A DNA stretch of 64,000 nt from Lanius collurio (GCA_020086605.1 JACBWW010000015.1:6221513-6285512), one strand, 5' to 3'; shown: positions 13,801 through 28,462, numbered from the stretch's first letter. A program made the numbers and translations. The notes: a model not told the origin generated them from the letters alone.

Positions 13801-15467
13801 CAGCCTGTACAATTGCCAGCTGATATCACGTCAATGCTAATTAAAGAGAGTTGACACAACTTTTGTAAGAAGGTATGGAGAAAGATGCCTCAGCCTGGGA
13901 AAACTGCATAGTTTTCTGGAGTAACACACAGTTTTAGGAAGTATCTGATTTATATAACATTTACCAGTTCATCTTGGGAAAGGTACAAGTATTATGCATG
14001 TGTACTCAAATCTGAAAGGTAAAGAAAGTTAATCTGCTTGAATGCTGCTGAAGTGACGTGTAATAAGTAGATAGTGTGAAAAATAAAAATAATGTACTTG
14101 TACAAAGTAATTCAGCTTCCAATGTAGAAGGATTCCTTGTGCCTGTGGTGGATAGAAATTCACTACTATTAAATGTTATTATAGTAATACAATTCTTTTT
14201 TTCTGGAGAGCTGCTAGAAAGGACAAAACTTTTGATTTCATAAAACCTGCAGCACAGAAAAAAGGTAGTTCACTGATCACAAAAGCAATGTTTTACATTT
14301 CTTTTGAACAAAATAACATTTATATGTTCTTAATTCTATCTGTCTTACACATAATTCCACTGTGCCATCTTATGCTGTAGCTACTAATACACTGTCATGT
14401 GAATATTTTCCATGCAAACAGATTATTCACTGAAGTCAAGGAGTACTCTTTTGAATAGGTAAGAAGGACAGATCAATAAACTCTTCACATGCAGCACAAT
14501 ACTCTCAAGTTCATTAGGACAGAAATAGGACTTTGGGTCTGCGTAAGCACTGCTCAGCATTAATAAAAACAGTTCTGTGCTATCAACACTGTTTTGGTCA
14601 CAAATACTAAACCATGCAAGCTACTGTGGAGAACGTTAACTATATCCCAGCCAAAAGCAGTACATCACAAACATCAACAAAACAGTGATCACAACATATA
14701 AAAAATTTTAACATGATACAGGCCAAATATGAAACAGAGTCAGTTCAAACCCATTTATAAATAAGGTTGTTATAAGCCATGAAAAGAGAAAAAAATCTAA
14801 GAGGAGGGGCAGAGGTAGTTCCTGAAATCACTACTTATTCAACATTTGTCATTTAAAGAAAATAAAACATTATCAAATTCTAAAGGCAGGTATGTACTTT
14901 ACAGTATTTTTAAATGAATTTTTCATGTGAAAGCAGTCATATACATACACAAGCCAAACAGCTATCTCAAGGTTTCAAGCCAATCTTTTTTTTTTTTTTT
15001 TGAGAGGGGAATTAATGAATACTTAAGAGTGCACATGTTGAATTTGAGATATTTGAGCACTGAAAGAAATGACAAATTGCAAAATTATTTCTTAGTATTT
15101 TCACCTTAGTACAGAAGAATTCTGTTCAAAAAGACAAACAGGAAAGCTGAGAAAAATGTTGGACATTTTTGTGTGTGGATGGTAGTCTCAAAGCAGGTAC
15201 AAGGTCAGTGAGAAACCGATAATGCAGAAGAGGAATTGCAATGAAAGTTACAGGTCTTTTTCCTCTTGATTAAAAAAAAAAAAAAAAACAAAAAAACAAA
15301 CCATAGCTTAAGAGCATGTACTGAAAAGATTGATTTTACAGACACCCAGATGACAGGAGTGTATGTTTGTTGAGGAAAGTGCCTGTCATATCTTTTTTTG
15401 TGCAGTAGGTATTGGCCAACTTAAACACCTGATACTGAAAAAAAATTAATAAATAATTTTCAAAAAA
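8713..15467. other. Gene-poor, nothing recognised but simple repeats
   Basis: AT-rich. Holds an A39 tract at 10773-10811, T16 at 14986-15001 and A17 at 15272-15288. No CR1, LTR or coding exon recognised. Confidence 0.55.
10773..10811. repeat. (A)39 homopolymer tract
   Basis: 39 uninterrupted A on the plus strand, the longest homopolymer in the window. The preceding sequence shows no recognisable retrocopy, so it is called a simple repeat. Confidence 0.95.
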
Positions 15468-16069
15468 TCAAGGACATGAGCAAGCATGGCCAGTAAAAGT
15501 ATCATTGCTGTTTTCTCTCCTGTTTCTCTTTCTAAAAGAAACATAAGTTATTAGTTTACACGATGAAACTATTTTGCCTGGACAAAGAGCAGTAGTCACC
15601 ATGGTCTGAGGCACTGCACAGGCAACAAAAACAGCAGTTGTGTGTTCATCAAATATAACAGGAAAAGATGACAGTTTGTTACACATCAGGGTAGCTCCCA
15701 CTTTGAGCAATGTGTAGGGAGGAACAAAACTCCTGAGGGTGGAATGCTCTCTATCACATTGGATACCAATCAGAGTTTATCACAATACTCTCGAGCCTGA
15801 CTGACCTGTGCCTTTCCTTTGGCCAGATAAAACCAGTCCAAACACATGCAGCGACTAGAAAATATAAAAGCTCTCTTGCAAGTGGCCACACCAGCAAGGA
15901 AGTCAAAGGCATTGCCTGACAGCTGAGAGAAGTAAGCATCACACTGTGTTTCACCTGAAGCAAGCGAGTTCTCTGTGAGCTGGGAGCACATGGGCAACAG
16001 TCGGGTGCAGGTCAGCAGTGCATTGTGAAGATGGCTTCGGGGCATGAGGGGGCTCAGAGAGACTGTCAC
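15468..16069 (-). other. Overlapping minus-strand open frames, unidentified
   Basis: A 99-codon frame (15770-16069) ends in TGA but reads on for about 33 more codons before the next stop. Another frame (15468-15710, 80 codons) continues from there. Composition is protein-like and Cys-rich, but no known domain is seen. Could be a frameshifted retrocopy or chance. Confidence 0.25.
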
Positions 16070-16113
16070 AACAAGGCAGTAGGGGGTTCAGAGTGACTGT
16101 CACAGCAGGCAGA
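16048..16113. repeat. Two-copy tandem duplication, 34-bp period
   Basis: Copy 1 starts GGGGGCTCAGAGAGACTGTC at 16048 and copy 2 GGGGGTTCAGAGTGACTGTC at 16082, with a few substitutions and a small length difference near the end. Confidence 0.85.
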
Positions 16114-16680
16114 GCAGCATGAGGTCCCAATTAAAATGATTTGGCAGAGATGCAAAGAGCAGAAGCAAACACATTCACTCCGTGGAGAGCAAATTTATTC
16201 TACAGTCCAGTGAATCTACATCAGAATAAATTTCCTGTTAACTTAGTCATTTTCCGCTTTAAATACTATAAATTAGTGTAGCTGTTGTTGATATGTAAGT
16301 AGCATACAGAAATTCAAGGAAACACCCAGCGAATCTCAAGTGCAAAAGAACAGCACTAAGGACTGTGAAAAAAGCTGCTACAGTAGCAAAACCAGCAAAG
16401 TTTGTTGATGTATCTTGACAGTAGAGCGTGCCAATATCTACAGAAGTGACAAATCAACGTGCATAAGTCATTGATTATAAAACTGCTCCTTGCATGACTT
16501 CTCAGTTCCTCATGTTTCTTCCTCAGAATCTACAGCGAGTGCTGGTATGCTGCAAACAAAACTGAAAATGTCTATTAATGTTTATTAGCAGCTTCTCTTT
16601 ATTTCAAAGGATGAATCATCTCTTGGCTCCCCGAAACTCTGAGTTAATCTTAGCCACTCCTGCATTGACTCATACTCACT

Positions 16681-16707
16681 ATTATTATTATTATTATTAT
16701 TATTATT
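16681..16707. repeat. (ATT)9 microsatellite
   Basis: Nine perfect ATT units, followed by an interrupted GTT. Confidence 0.97.
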
Positions 16708-19700
16708 GTTATGGGGAGTCCAATGAGATACTCCAGTCCATATTACTAGTGCCATAACACATCTGATTCATCCCAAAGAGCACATTGCTACTGAACGCAG
16801 TATGGTGCTAGGGTGTATGGGAAAATGGAAAAAAAAAATCAGAAATATGAAATATATTTCTTAAAGGATTAACAACCGAACAAGATGCTTGATAGCTCTC
16901 AACAACATATTGCTGTTGAGCAATTGTGATTGAATTAGAAAATAAGAGCCCTACAAACTTCTAAGGCAACAGAGTAAGAAATGATGCACTTGCAGGCAGG
17001 GCATCGTCAGCCAGGACCTTCTTCATTTGTGCTCTTGTGTTAAGAAAAACCAATGGAAATGCATTGTGACTGCTAGAGATCATTTTCATCAGTCCTTTTT
17101 CTCCAGCATTTTGAAGCACATATTGTAAATGTGTGCATACCTGACAATCCCTCCAATAAAGGATGATACCTTGAGCCTACTCTACCACATATGACAGGTG
17201 TTTATAATAAGATCCAGAGCAAGTCAGGATTGTCAGGGCTCCACACACGAGTCTTTACAACTCCAGAACTACTTCACTAGTACTAAACTAGGGTACCTGT
17301 AAAATAAAAGGTGCTATTCCTTAGACCTATTAGTTAAACACCCCTTTGCTTAGGATTTCAGGCCTCACAGAAGCAAAAAGTGCAGTAGCATGATCCCTTT
17401 ATGGACTATTTAGCTTCAGGTTACAAATCTCCTGCTGTGACTCCCATCAAAGTGCAGTACTCTCAACAGGGACGAAATAGCCATGGCACAGATAATAAGG
17501 CCATAACCCCTATCCATCTCCAACAATTACATGCCTACTTACTGCCTCTACTCTAAAGTACCATCCTACTTCTGCAGAGCTGGTTTCTGGGGTTTGCTGA
17601 TATTCTTTGTGTCGGGATTTTTTTTTTTTTTTTATTCAAGTGACATTTCCATTTCCTGTTCTTCCAACTAAATTTTGCCACTAGAAAACTGAAAACTAGA
17701 ATAATACATGGGTCCATCAATCCAAAAGCTGGGGAGGTAATCTGAATTAAGATATACTCCTNATAAGGTAAATCTGGATTTACTCAATCCATCTACCTTA
17801 TTAATCTTCAAATTTGAAAATAAATAAACAAATTCTTTCTTGTGGGTTTTTTATCTTTTCTATCTAACTGCAAAAAGCCAGTATAAATCTGTTCAGTAAA
17901 ACTGAGCAAGGGAGGTGACCTTGACAATGGATCTGTAACAATTTTGTTACATAGATAACTATGGTTTTACTGACAAGATGTTCAATTGATATACAGCGAT
18001 TCTCTTGTAAGTGATAAAACACATCACTATCAGTGTTGGATGAGATACAAAAGGACAGCTTTAAGTCTGATTAAAATTCAATGGCCTATTTTAGCACACA
18101 TAAGTATGTGGGACTTGCACTTGGATGCTCTGTGAAGTGCTGACACTGATGTGATGAAGTACTGTGTTCTGAAATAGAGAAAACTGAGAATCAAGCAGGT
18201 TGGCACTGAGCTTGCCAAGATATTGGCACACTTTGTGACTCAGCTCCAGGACTGGGCCTCATTGACCCAATAAACTAAATGAGACAAATTACTTTCAAGA
18301 AAAAAATCTATTCTGAAGGCAATCAGAAAATTTCCCACACAAAGATCATATCAGTTCTTCTTCAAAATGCCAAGGAATAACTGAGAATCTCCTAATATTA
18401 AACCTTAATTCTCTCATCCTGATTTTTATACACAATACTGAAGCTCAACTCTTTTGGGGCCATTTCTCTATATAAAGCATTTGCTATGAATAATAAAAGA
18501 ATCCTGTCTCCAACTTCTATATAATTTTTTAATATAAAAATTAAAGCTTTCACTGGGCAATGCAAGCCACCTCATTTTCCACATTATTCCTCCAGTCCTC
18601 ATTCCAATTCCATTTTTCCGGTATTTAATTTATAAATTTGAATTCTTTTCACTGGCTCACTAATGATGGAATGCAAGGTATATGCTATCTGTCATGCTTG
18701 ATGTGTCATGTTTGGTTTGGCTAACAATTTTCAGCCAAGTAAACTCAATTCGACTTTATCTCTATGTGTCTTTGATTGTAAATTCCTCGGGGCAGTGACT
18801 GAGATCTCAACAAGGTACTGAAATCTATTAAACAAACATTAGTAGTTAACCTGTACAGTAAATTTCCATTACTTCACTGACAAACATATTGCCCAATACT
18901 TTTCAGTATAATAATTGTCAGTCAGCTAGCAAATTCCTGAGCATTCCTGGAAGCTGATATAAATTGAAGAAGCATATTGAAACTGTATGATAACCTAGGT
19001 AACATAACACAAATACTACTAGGCACCAAAATAATAAACATTTTTGCACTAAATCACTGTTTTTTGGGACTAATAAAACATATTCTATCTTCCATGCACT
19101 ATCAAGTTGTTCTTTACATCCTTGGTACACTTGCAGAGACATATAATACACAAAATACCTGTACTGCTGATCAGTAACATACCTGTGTAAAGCACTAAAA
19201 GCCTCAACGCTTCCCTGAAACCCATACAGATTTGGCTGGGCCAGCCAGATAAGAAATAGGCCAAAAGGACAAAGATAGACTTGTTAGGCCTCCAAGACCG
19301 TGGAATAGATTTTGTGCACAGCCACAATATGGCAAGATATTCAGCACTCATAAACACCACTACACTTTACATGGTGATGAAAGATGCTTCCTTCTTACTG
19401 AAGCTCCTCTCAATTTTTTTCCACTTTCCTATGGCTGTAATCAAATCAAATTGTAGGAAGACTAAGTCTTCACATTCTGGCTTTTCATTATAGATGCACT
19501 CAACTTGGAGCAAACCAGCTTAGAAGCAAATTAATGGCATTTTAAAATACAATTGAGTTTGTTGCACTGTCAGATTGCATTCTGTAGCAATCATCTGGTA
19601 CTCATACATTCCTTAAAAAAAAAAAAAAAAAAGAAATACCCAAGAAACCTTTTATCACTGCTACTTCAATGATAATTTTACAAACTGAAATCAACAGAAA

Positions 19701-20594
19701 TTTTACAGTTGAGATTCAATACGCTCTTAATGTCCTATTTGGCATTTGAACACTGACCATGGTTTGACCTTTATTCTTTTCCATTTGCCACTTCAGGTAC
19801 TTGGGAACACAGGTGGAGGGAGCTAATTTTAGTTAAATTCCAGAAAATTAAATAACTTACCTTTTACTTAACCTTAACTGAAAGCGCTCAAGCACTGTGT
19901 GCAAAAGCCAGCTGCAGCACTTATAAGTGAAAAATTTTTATGATACTGAATAGAGCAAGATATCACCAAGTAAATCTATGCATTTAGTGAAAAAAAAAAA
20001 AACAGACAACATGAAGAGAATAGTTTCAAGTCACAGTTTCTATTATTTAAGAGCATAATCCTGTTTTGCTTTTAAATTTGTAACATAGACAGCAGTTAAT
20101 AACAAGTTGAGGACTGAATGCATTACGAAGCCTTTAAGAGTTCACACACAGGTAAATGGGTATTCAAGAAAAGGCCGACAGGCCTATACATATAGAAATT
20201 CTGACTATACAACAAGGCACAGAAGTCTGTTTTCAAACATTTGGTGAATCAAATTCAAACAAAATGTGGTATTAACTCTCCAGTTTGCAAGATTTGACGT
20301 TACGAGTCCATTAGTAATATTTTCGAAATATAATACTCTCATTGCTTAGAGTGATTATGGCTTCCAACCACAAAACAAAGGGCAAGAAAACAGTTACATG
20401 TATTTTAAACAAATGATACTAAAACCCAGTGGTAATGGAAGTTATTGAAATTCTGTATCGCCCAGGATTTGAATAACTACACTAATACAACATTTAGTAA
20501 TTATTTTGTAGTCATAAATGGCTAAGTTACCACTAATCCTCTCTTGGATTTTTTGATTTAGTTTAGCTCAGAAAGGTTTAAAAAAATGCACCTA

Positions 20595-20610
20595 CACTGC
20601 CATCTTGTGG
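20595..20610 (-). promoter_or_regulatory. Candidate CTCF-like site
   Basis: The minus strand reads CCACAAGATGGCAGTG, agreeing with the CTCF core CCASYAGRKGGCRSYV at all but one position (A for Y). A motif match only. Confidence 0.35.
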
Positions 20611-23600
20611 AAAGTATCCATTGTCTATTGATAAGCTTTCCTGGATGAAACCCCCATTGAAAATGAAATTTCCTTTTCTTTTAGTTCACTGCTCTCACCT
20701 ATCAGACAAGTAAACATTTTTAATTTTTTTTAAATAGGAAAGCATCAGTTTAACTCATTTTTCTAAATAACATAAAAATTATGAGACAGATTCTACACCA
20801 AATTAGTACTTCAAAGTGCAACTCAGATAAAACCACCTACTCAGAGAGAAAAAATCCTATTGCACTGATGCAGCACCTACTCAGTATCTCAAGTAATTCC
20901 CCCAATAACACTTGTACAACATTTCTCACCCTTGGAGGAGCTGTCACTGAGCAGAATTCATGGTCAGAGAGGGAATAGCTCCACCGTGAACATGAAGGAA
21001 ACATTTCATCACCCTTTACAGGTTAAATCACACTTCAGTTCCACTGTAGGCTGTAAGAACCACAAGGTATGAATTTTTCACTCAGGGCTGGTAAATAAAC
21101 ATTAATCAGTTCCAAATGATGTTATATCATGTAGATTCAGCAAAAGAATAACAACTTGACCAATTTTCTATTTTCGTGAAATTTTTTATATTGAGATTTA
21201 TAATCTTGGAGGGACCACCGATAAAAGTTAAAAAAGCAAAATACCATAACACACACGTGGGGTACAAAACTCTGCCACATGAACAATAACTGCAGCAAAA
21301 TGACAGTTGGGATCAAGTCTGAAGTTCTGCAAATGTGCTCTGATCCCTCTTTTTTGGGCTGTGAGTTTGATATATTTAAAAAACATGTACTCCAGTCTTC
21401 CCCGTTTTTACCTGCACTTACTACATCTTCAAATTACTCTTCCTAAATACCCTCCCTTATCCCTCTCTACCACACTTCCACAGGCCACTACGAATATGAG
21501 GATGTCTTGGTGCACATTATATTCCCCAAACAGCTATAAAAATATAATGGCATTCCTGAGCTCCTGAAGATTGTACAGCATTTTATTAAGTCAGTGTTCC
21601 TCTATTGTCCTCAGCAAGGCTACTGAATGCTAAGGTCCTGAATGCCACAAAAGAGACAATTTTAGGCCTTTTGTCACCAAAACACAAACAAGCCAACCTT
21701 TGTCCATCATGTATAGGGCAGAGAAGATTACTGCTCTGAATGGGGTGGGAGACATGGAAGATGTTTTACTTGAGTGAAAATTGCAACAACAAATAAGACT
21801 CTCCTTAATTATGATGAACTATGACAGCGTCAATTAATAGGCCTACCCAGACCAGAGATAACCTTTACTACTGGGAGAGCAAAGAGAACTTCTGTGTCAG
21901 TAAGCAGAGAGTTCAAGTATGTAGCATAACAATTAGCTGCTATGACAGTATTTTACATGAACAGGGACAAACAGACCTTAAAATCTTAATAAAATTCTGC
22001 CCATCTCAGTGTGGTAGGTTTCAGAATGAGACAAGCAACAACAAATTTTCTGACTAAAAGCTGTCAAGGCTTTTACTCATGGAATTGAATGTAAAATTAA
22101 AGTTATAATCATCCTTATGACATAGAGGACCACATGCTTGGAGAGCAGTACAGTTCCCAATCACAAAAATCCAGCAATTTTTTATTTCAATCACTCATTT
22201 AAAATCCAAAAGCAAAATCAAAAAAATACCCAAGTAGTTCTCTACCCACAAGTTGCTGGTTGGATAGGGAACTTCAATGCATTCATTTCTTTTACAGCTG
22301 CTGGGCTAAGCTGGAGCTTGTATTAGCAACAAACACAGTTCTATCAAAAATGTGCTGGTTTTATCCTGTAAAAATGAGATCATTTTCTGCACAGCCTATT
22401 AAGTTGGCCTGTCTGTTAAATCTGCATGTCTGTTAAAATGGAGAAATTGGTGTGCTTTAAAAACAAGTGGAAAGGTAAAACTTCTCCTTCCACAGACAAG
22501 TACTATATTAAAGCATATAAAAACCATAAAGCTGCTTAAATGTTTTTGATTATAAGAAATAATTCTAAATGGTTACTTATCTAAGGATGTGAATTAATCA
22601 ATACACCTCCTGGTCTTCTTCCCTCCTCTCTCCTCAGGCTCTTCTACAAGGGAAGTTGCAGCACCATATTCTGGCCCAAGTCAGAAACCCTCATTCCTCT
22701 CAGCTGCAGATCCAGTTGTGAGAATTAATAACAAAATCATAGGAAAGTTTTATGTAATAGGTTTATTTGTCTAAATAAATATTATTCAATTAATAAGATG
22801 TACATATTATACACCATGAAGTTATTTTCTCAAAAACACTTTGGGGAACATACTCTTGTCCAAGTAGGTCAACACTCAAAACAGCCTGGCATTTTTGGCA
22901 CGAGAGGGAAGTGAAGTGGAACTAGACTTTGGGGGAGTTTCAAGTGAAGATAGAATAAATCCAGGTAGAAGTGGCAGAAATTCTGAAACCACCTGTTTAC
23001 GAAATTTCAGTAAATGGTTAATAAGCATGAAAATAATTACTTAATATAAACACTGAGTCTTTTGAAACAATATATACACATAAATGTGTATCTGTGCATT
23101 TGGTCTAAGACCAAATATACTTAATATACCAGCTATCTCTGTCTTTGCCTTGACCAATGTATAACATGCGTTAATAGTGTACATAAAAAAATTTTCATCA
23201 AATAATTTCCACTTCAAACACAGGACTTGGCACTATATGAGTAAGTAAGAAACATATGTGTAGCATACCACCACAGAAAATGGCAGGTCTGCAAAAATGC
23301 AGCATCCTCCTGATGGCCATTATTACTGTATAAGCAGAGCATTCATACATAAAAATTTGAAGATCTACTTTTATTGCCTTAAAGCTGGACATCAGAAATC
23401 ACTTTAATATTTTAGAGCTCTCAGCTCAGTGTGTTTGAAAGGACCACGTCTCCATGCGCTGCTCAATAAGGATTTGATGTTAGTTCACAAACTCTCTGCA
23501 TTATTTAAACATCTACCTTTAGGGGATTTTGTGCCCCTTTCCCCCAGAGTATACTTGCATAATTTCTTACAGATTCTAGGGAACTCATAAAAGTTTTATA

Positions 23601-26386
23601 TATGCATGTCATAGTAATAGCCACTTTTAGGTAAATAAAAGTAGTGCTGGCTCTAAAAAGCTGTGGACATCAAGATAGCTAAGCATTGCTGGGCTGCTTT
23701 AAGGCCTTGACTTTGCATTTATTCATATGTGTATCCCAGGAAAATTCCTAATTTCTATGTGCTGCTTATATAAATTGAAGAATTATCCACTCAATATCTT
23801 CACCGCTATACTCTCGGACACTGAATGGTTTTTCAGAATGCAGAAACCAGAAACCTTCCTTAGAGGATTTATTTTTCAAGCATTCCTCCTAAAAGTTATG
23901 ATTTTGTTCTGATGAGGTTGATAAATATAGCTTGAGCCTTCCAATGCTCTTAAATATGAAATGACTGTGGTGCCCTTTTAAAGAGAAATTGTACAGGTTA
24001 TTCAAAGTCAGTGATTGGTGAACGAGATATTATTGGCACAGACTTCAGTGGTGCAGTATCAGGCCTTATTAACAGCTGTCATTCCTGCCCTTTCTGTGAC
24101 TTTTATTTAAAATTATTTTATTGGCAGTTTTCTCAGAAAAGTTTTGGTTTTGCACATTATTTGATTAAAATGCTTAAAATGTTGAAAGCATTCATCAATA
24201 AAATAATTAATTATATTCCACAATGTTAAGTTTTTTAGACACCATTCAAAGGACATAAGAGCACAGTATTTTATGCTCATTAAATACTTAAACTGACCAA
24301 GACAAAAGTTTTTAGACTCAGGTGTTTTTTCTTCACTTATATTATTCTTTACTCTTTCTACATATGAAAATATATTTATCAATTTATCTCTTTCCTTTAC
24401 ATGCAGCCTGAAAAAAATCAGGGAGCCATGAATTAAAAGACAAGAAGAGACCAAGCAGCAGTGGTAATTCTGAACCACAATCAACATCCTTGAAAAAAGT
24501 TTTCCTCATGCCTCCCTCCCTCGTTGTTGGGTGTTGGTTAAGATTTCTTGAGATGTCCAGAAAACGTGTCCACAACACATATTTACATGTCTGTATCCCT
24601 TAAAGAAATTACAAACATGTTCACTGTCTTGCTAATGGTCCTCTTTTGAGCCAAGGATATTCTCATGCAATAGTGATACATATCAGACAAAAAAATTGAA
24701 TAAAAATTAATAAATCAGTTCAATTAAAGATTATACAAGAGCTCTAGGACTTAAAAAAAAAATCCAACAAGTAATTTCCTCAAAGAACAGGACTTTTAAT
24801 TAATATATCCTTACATACCATTCACTTACTATGCAAGGAATGACCTGACATAGACTTTTTACACATAATAAAAGAAAGAGCTAAACCTGTGAGTATTGGT
24901 ACTTAAACAACCTTATAAACTTGTGCAGGGCTGACATGGCCATAAAAACTCCGTTCATCACTAATAAATCACTCCCTTTTTTTTATCTTAACAACGCCAG
25001 CATAAACCCGGATGATAACAGTTCCTGTCCAGATTTACAGTGATGTGACCGAGGTCAGCACTTGGATCCATATGTTTTAGTGTGTGGTTATGTCCATGCA
25101 TACTTAAAAGTATCAACCACATAGAACCAAAGAGGCTGCAAACAAAAGAGAATAAAGTTCCTCGTACAATTTGTCTGCATGCCCAGTACAAAGCATCTGT
25201 GAACAGAGAGACAAGGCTCTCTATAGCAAAACTAGTCTGAACTTTATATTTAAAAGCATATATTGAGGAGGGAGAAAGGAAGTGCACAGTGTAACACAAA
25301 CTGATAAAGTGACTTTCACTGCTGTCTTGCTCTGCCTCTAAACAGTCAAGTGACACTAAACTGCATGACAAAGAAAGATGTGTGGTTTCAGGAAGTCTGT
25401 GGAATAGCAAGCAGAAGACCCTGTAGCTCAGTTCTAGAAAGAGAATCAAACAGATAGATCAAATCAATAAAAACCACAAAATATAAAACTCTTTTGAACA
25501 CGCACTACTCAATTGCAGAAACACTACTGTTTAATCTAGTTGGAAAAAAATGCTATAATTTTTGTTGGGACTGCTGCATTTCATTTCACATGGAATAACA
25601 GAAAGAAGACAGAGGAAAGGGAAGGAGACCAAAATTATTTTTCTGTCTGTACTCTCAGAAAGGGAATTTGGGATGTGTTCTCTGTGCTGCCAACAGAGAC
25701 AGTCAGATCACATCTCCTCCAGAGAGATACTTGTGTCTATAGCTTATTTCACACTCCAGCATTGTACTGCCAAGCACTGGAGGACATGGAAGCAGAACTT
25801 AAATGAAACCAAACTGACAAATCCTTTTTAAGTGTTCTGGTTTAACATAACAAAATTATGCTGGTATGCCACCAAGAGGGTCCTTCTTCCGTAAGTTTAC
25901 TATCCACCTACCTTACTACAAGCAACAAATGGAGATAAGGTTCACAAAGTTATTACATATCAGATGTTAGACTCTAAGCTTGTTTTAATAGCCTCTACTT
26001 TTTTTTTTTTTTGTATCCACAAAGAAGGCAACAAAGCCTCGTGTGTATAATGGAATCTAAAAAAAACTCTTGGAAGGAAAGGAATGCATCTGAAATTACA
26101 ATTTCTGGAGCACTTAATTTTGTAACCAAATCAAAATTTCTCTGCATCTTGTTTAAAGCCATCTTGCCCAAAACTTTTTTCACATATCTATAAAAAATTC
26201 TGTAAACACACCTCTTGCATGTGGATAGAGAACAGCAAACATCAATTGCCTTCAAAAACATTTTTGAAGAAAAATGCCATTTCTATTGCTGTCAAGTTTA
26301 CACACAGAACCATGGTTATTTTCAATAGGTCTTGTATGTCTACCATGACTAGGCCACAGATTCAAAGTACTGCATAAAATGTTTGT

Positions 26387-26456
26387 CAAATGGCATTTCC
26401 ACATTTCTTCCCAAAATGCATTTACATTTTGGGAAGAAATGTGGAAATGCCATTTG
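26387..26456. repeat. Perfect 32-bp inverted repeat with 6-nt loop
   Basis: Left arm 26387-26418 (starts CAAATGGCATTTCC) is the exact reverse complement of right arm 26425-26456 (ends GGAAATGCCATTTG), with CATTTA between. All 32 pairs match, so RNA from either strand would fold into a perfect hairpin. No coding or known mobile-element context. Confidence 0.97.
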
Positions 26457-28462
26457 CTTATAAAGAAAAATAAACAAAAGATCTCTTAGCCCTCCAATGG
26501 TCTCCTCACCAAGCTGACATAAACCCTTCCACACCAGTTTCGCACAATCTGGAAGGATTCCAGAAAGTCTCCAAGGACAAATTTTAGAAGGAGGTCCTAG
26601 TTAAAATATTGGCAGCACATAAATTTGTCTTTTTAATGGCAACCACTTTACATTGTTTAGCACATTTAGCAGGATTTAAAGATGAATTTAATATACTCAC
26701 AAACTCTCAGAAAAAGCCTGAGGTGGAGGGGGAAAAAATGGTGAGAGATGAAACATATAGTCACTGCCAACACATCTTGAGCAAGCACTTCATGAGCAGG
26801 TGAAAAAAAATCTAGTGATTGTGAAGAGTTTGATGACAGCTCTAGGTCTGCTCCCCTTATTCAACTGTTTCCACTTATATTCACTTCTGCATGTGTTATA
26901 TATTATGGGGTGTTTTTATTAGTAGCTTTGGATCCAGTGAAGCAGGTGAGCATGTGTTCAAAAGACAACTGAAAAAAAAAATAAGACACTAGAAAGAAAA
27001 CATGAAACAGTTCAGAGAAAAGCAGAACAAAATGTGTTCTTTGCAAATAAAGGCATCCTCATTTCAATTGTGCTTATGCCATTTGAATGGAGACAAAATG
27101 AATAAAACAAATTCAAATTAAATCAGGGGAAGTAAATTGATGCATATAATCTCTCTCAGCAAGGAGAATAGCGAATATACACACCACCTGCAAGTATCTA
27201 GCATAAAATTATCTTCCTTAAGTAATTTTCCCCATCTTCCCATCCTTCTCCTTTAAGCAATTATTTACAATTCACTTGGTGATCTTGCCTATTTTCCTGT
27301 GTTGATAGAGGTCCCAAGTGAGGAATGCATTTGAGATCCAAGTGCACAGTGGCAGGGAGAAGAGTTAATTCCTCACAAAGTGTCTTTCCTGAATATGAAG
27401 TTTTTGGTCAAGGTGATGAATTTATGCTTGTTTTTTTTTTTTTTAATTATTCCTGGGGAGAAAAGGAGAAAAGGAGAAAAAAAAAGTAACCCACAGACTT
27501 GTATCCAAAGTACTTCTTATCTCTTGGGTTATATGTAAATGGGATTTTTAGAGGTTTTTTGTTTGGTTGGGTTTTTTTTACCTATATTACCTATATTTTA
27601 ACACCTTAATTGCTGGTTATGGAAAGATACAGTTTTACATTTGGGACTCCATGCAAAAGTATTAAATAATAATAATAATTAATTTTTTTGTACTGATGAG
27701 AGTACATCATTCTGATAGGGACTGTGAAGCACTCCACAATAAATTGTAATTTCACATCTAAAAAGTTTAGAGGTGCTGCAGAACCACTTAAGCACTTGAC
27801 CAGCTCCTCTCTCAAAGGAATACAAACATCTGTATTAAAGTGTAGTTCCATGATTCATTGTCTTGTCTTCAGACAGTAAAGCCAGTTTAAGATGTTCCCA
27901 TGCATTTCCTCCCTGACCCTAGTCATTCCTTGCTTCCTTTAAGCTGCTCCCTGAAATAAGCCAATTATAGAAAACTCTTGCCAAAAAAAAAGTAAAAAAC
28001 ATTCGTGGTTAGGTTTTTTATCTACAGTTAAATGCCTCTCTCTATTTGTGATCACAGACTAAAACACTAAGTTACAAGTACCTACTTTTTTTTGAAAGGA
28101 AGATATTTTTCTCTTAAAACACACGTGGTGATGATATCTATAAAGTAATCCAGAGGAAATTGTCTGGGCCATAACGACAAAAAAATCCATGAAATTCTGG
28201 TCTAATAATCAGGAAGCTCATGGAGACAGTTTACATTCCATTTGCTTTTCCCAAGACTGCTTACCTTGTAGCTGTACATATAATGCAATAACAAGTGAAA
28301 AGTTTTTTTGAATCAGGAAAAAAACACCAAACCACACTTCTTATATGAACTATTCTATAGATCAGTGGTTAAGACAATTTCTGAAAGTAGAGACACATAT
28401 TTGCAGTCCTACTGCTGAGAAAACTACCACATGTCCTATGCCATAACACAAAAGCCAAGTTA
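26457..28462. other. Intergenic, nothing recognised
   Basis: AT-rich, with a purine run at 27456-27488 and a short AAT repeat near 27668. No gene recognised. Confidence 0.5.

Larger units (their letters stand above)
16114..26386. other. Gene-poor, nothing recognised beyond small repeats
   Basis: AT-rich. T16 at 17618-17633, a single N at 17762, A18 at 19615-19632. A CTCF-like motif at 20595-20610 is listed separately. The longest open frame is 153 codons on the minus strand (24988-25449), with no recognised domain. No CR1 or LTR seen. Confidence 0.55.
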
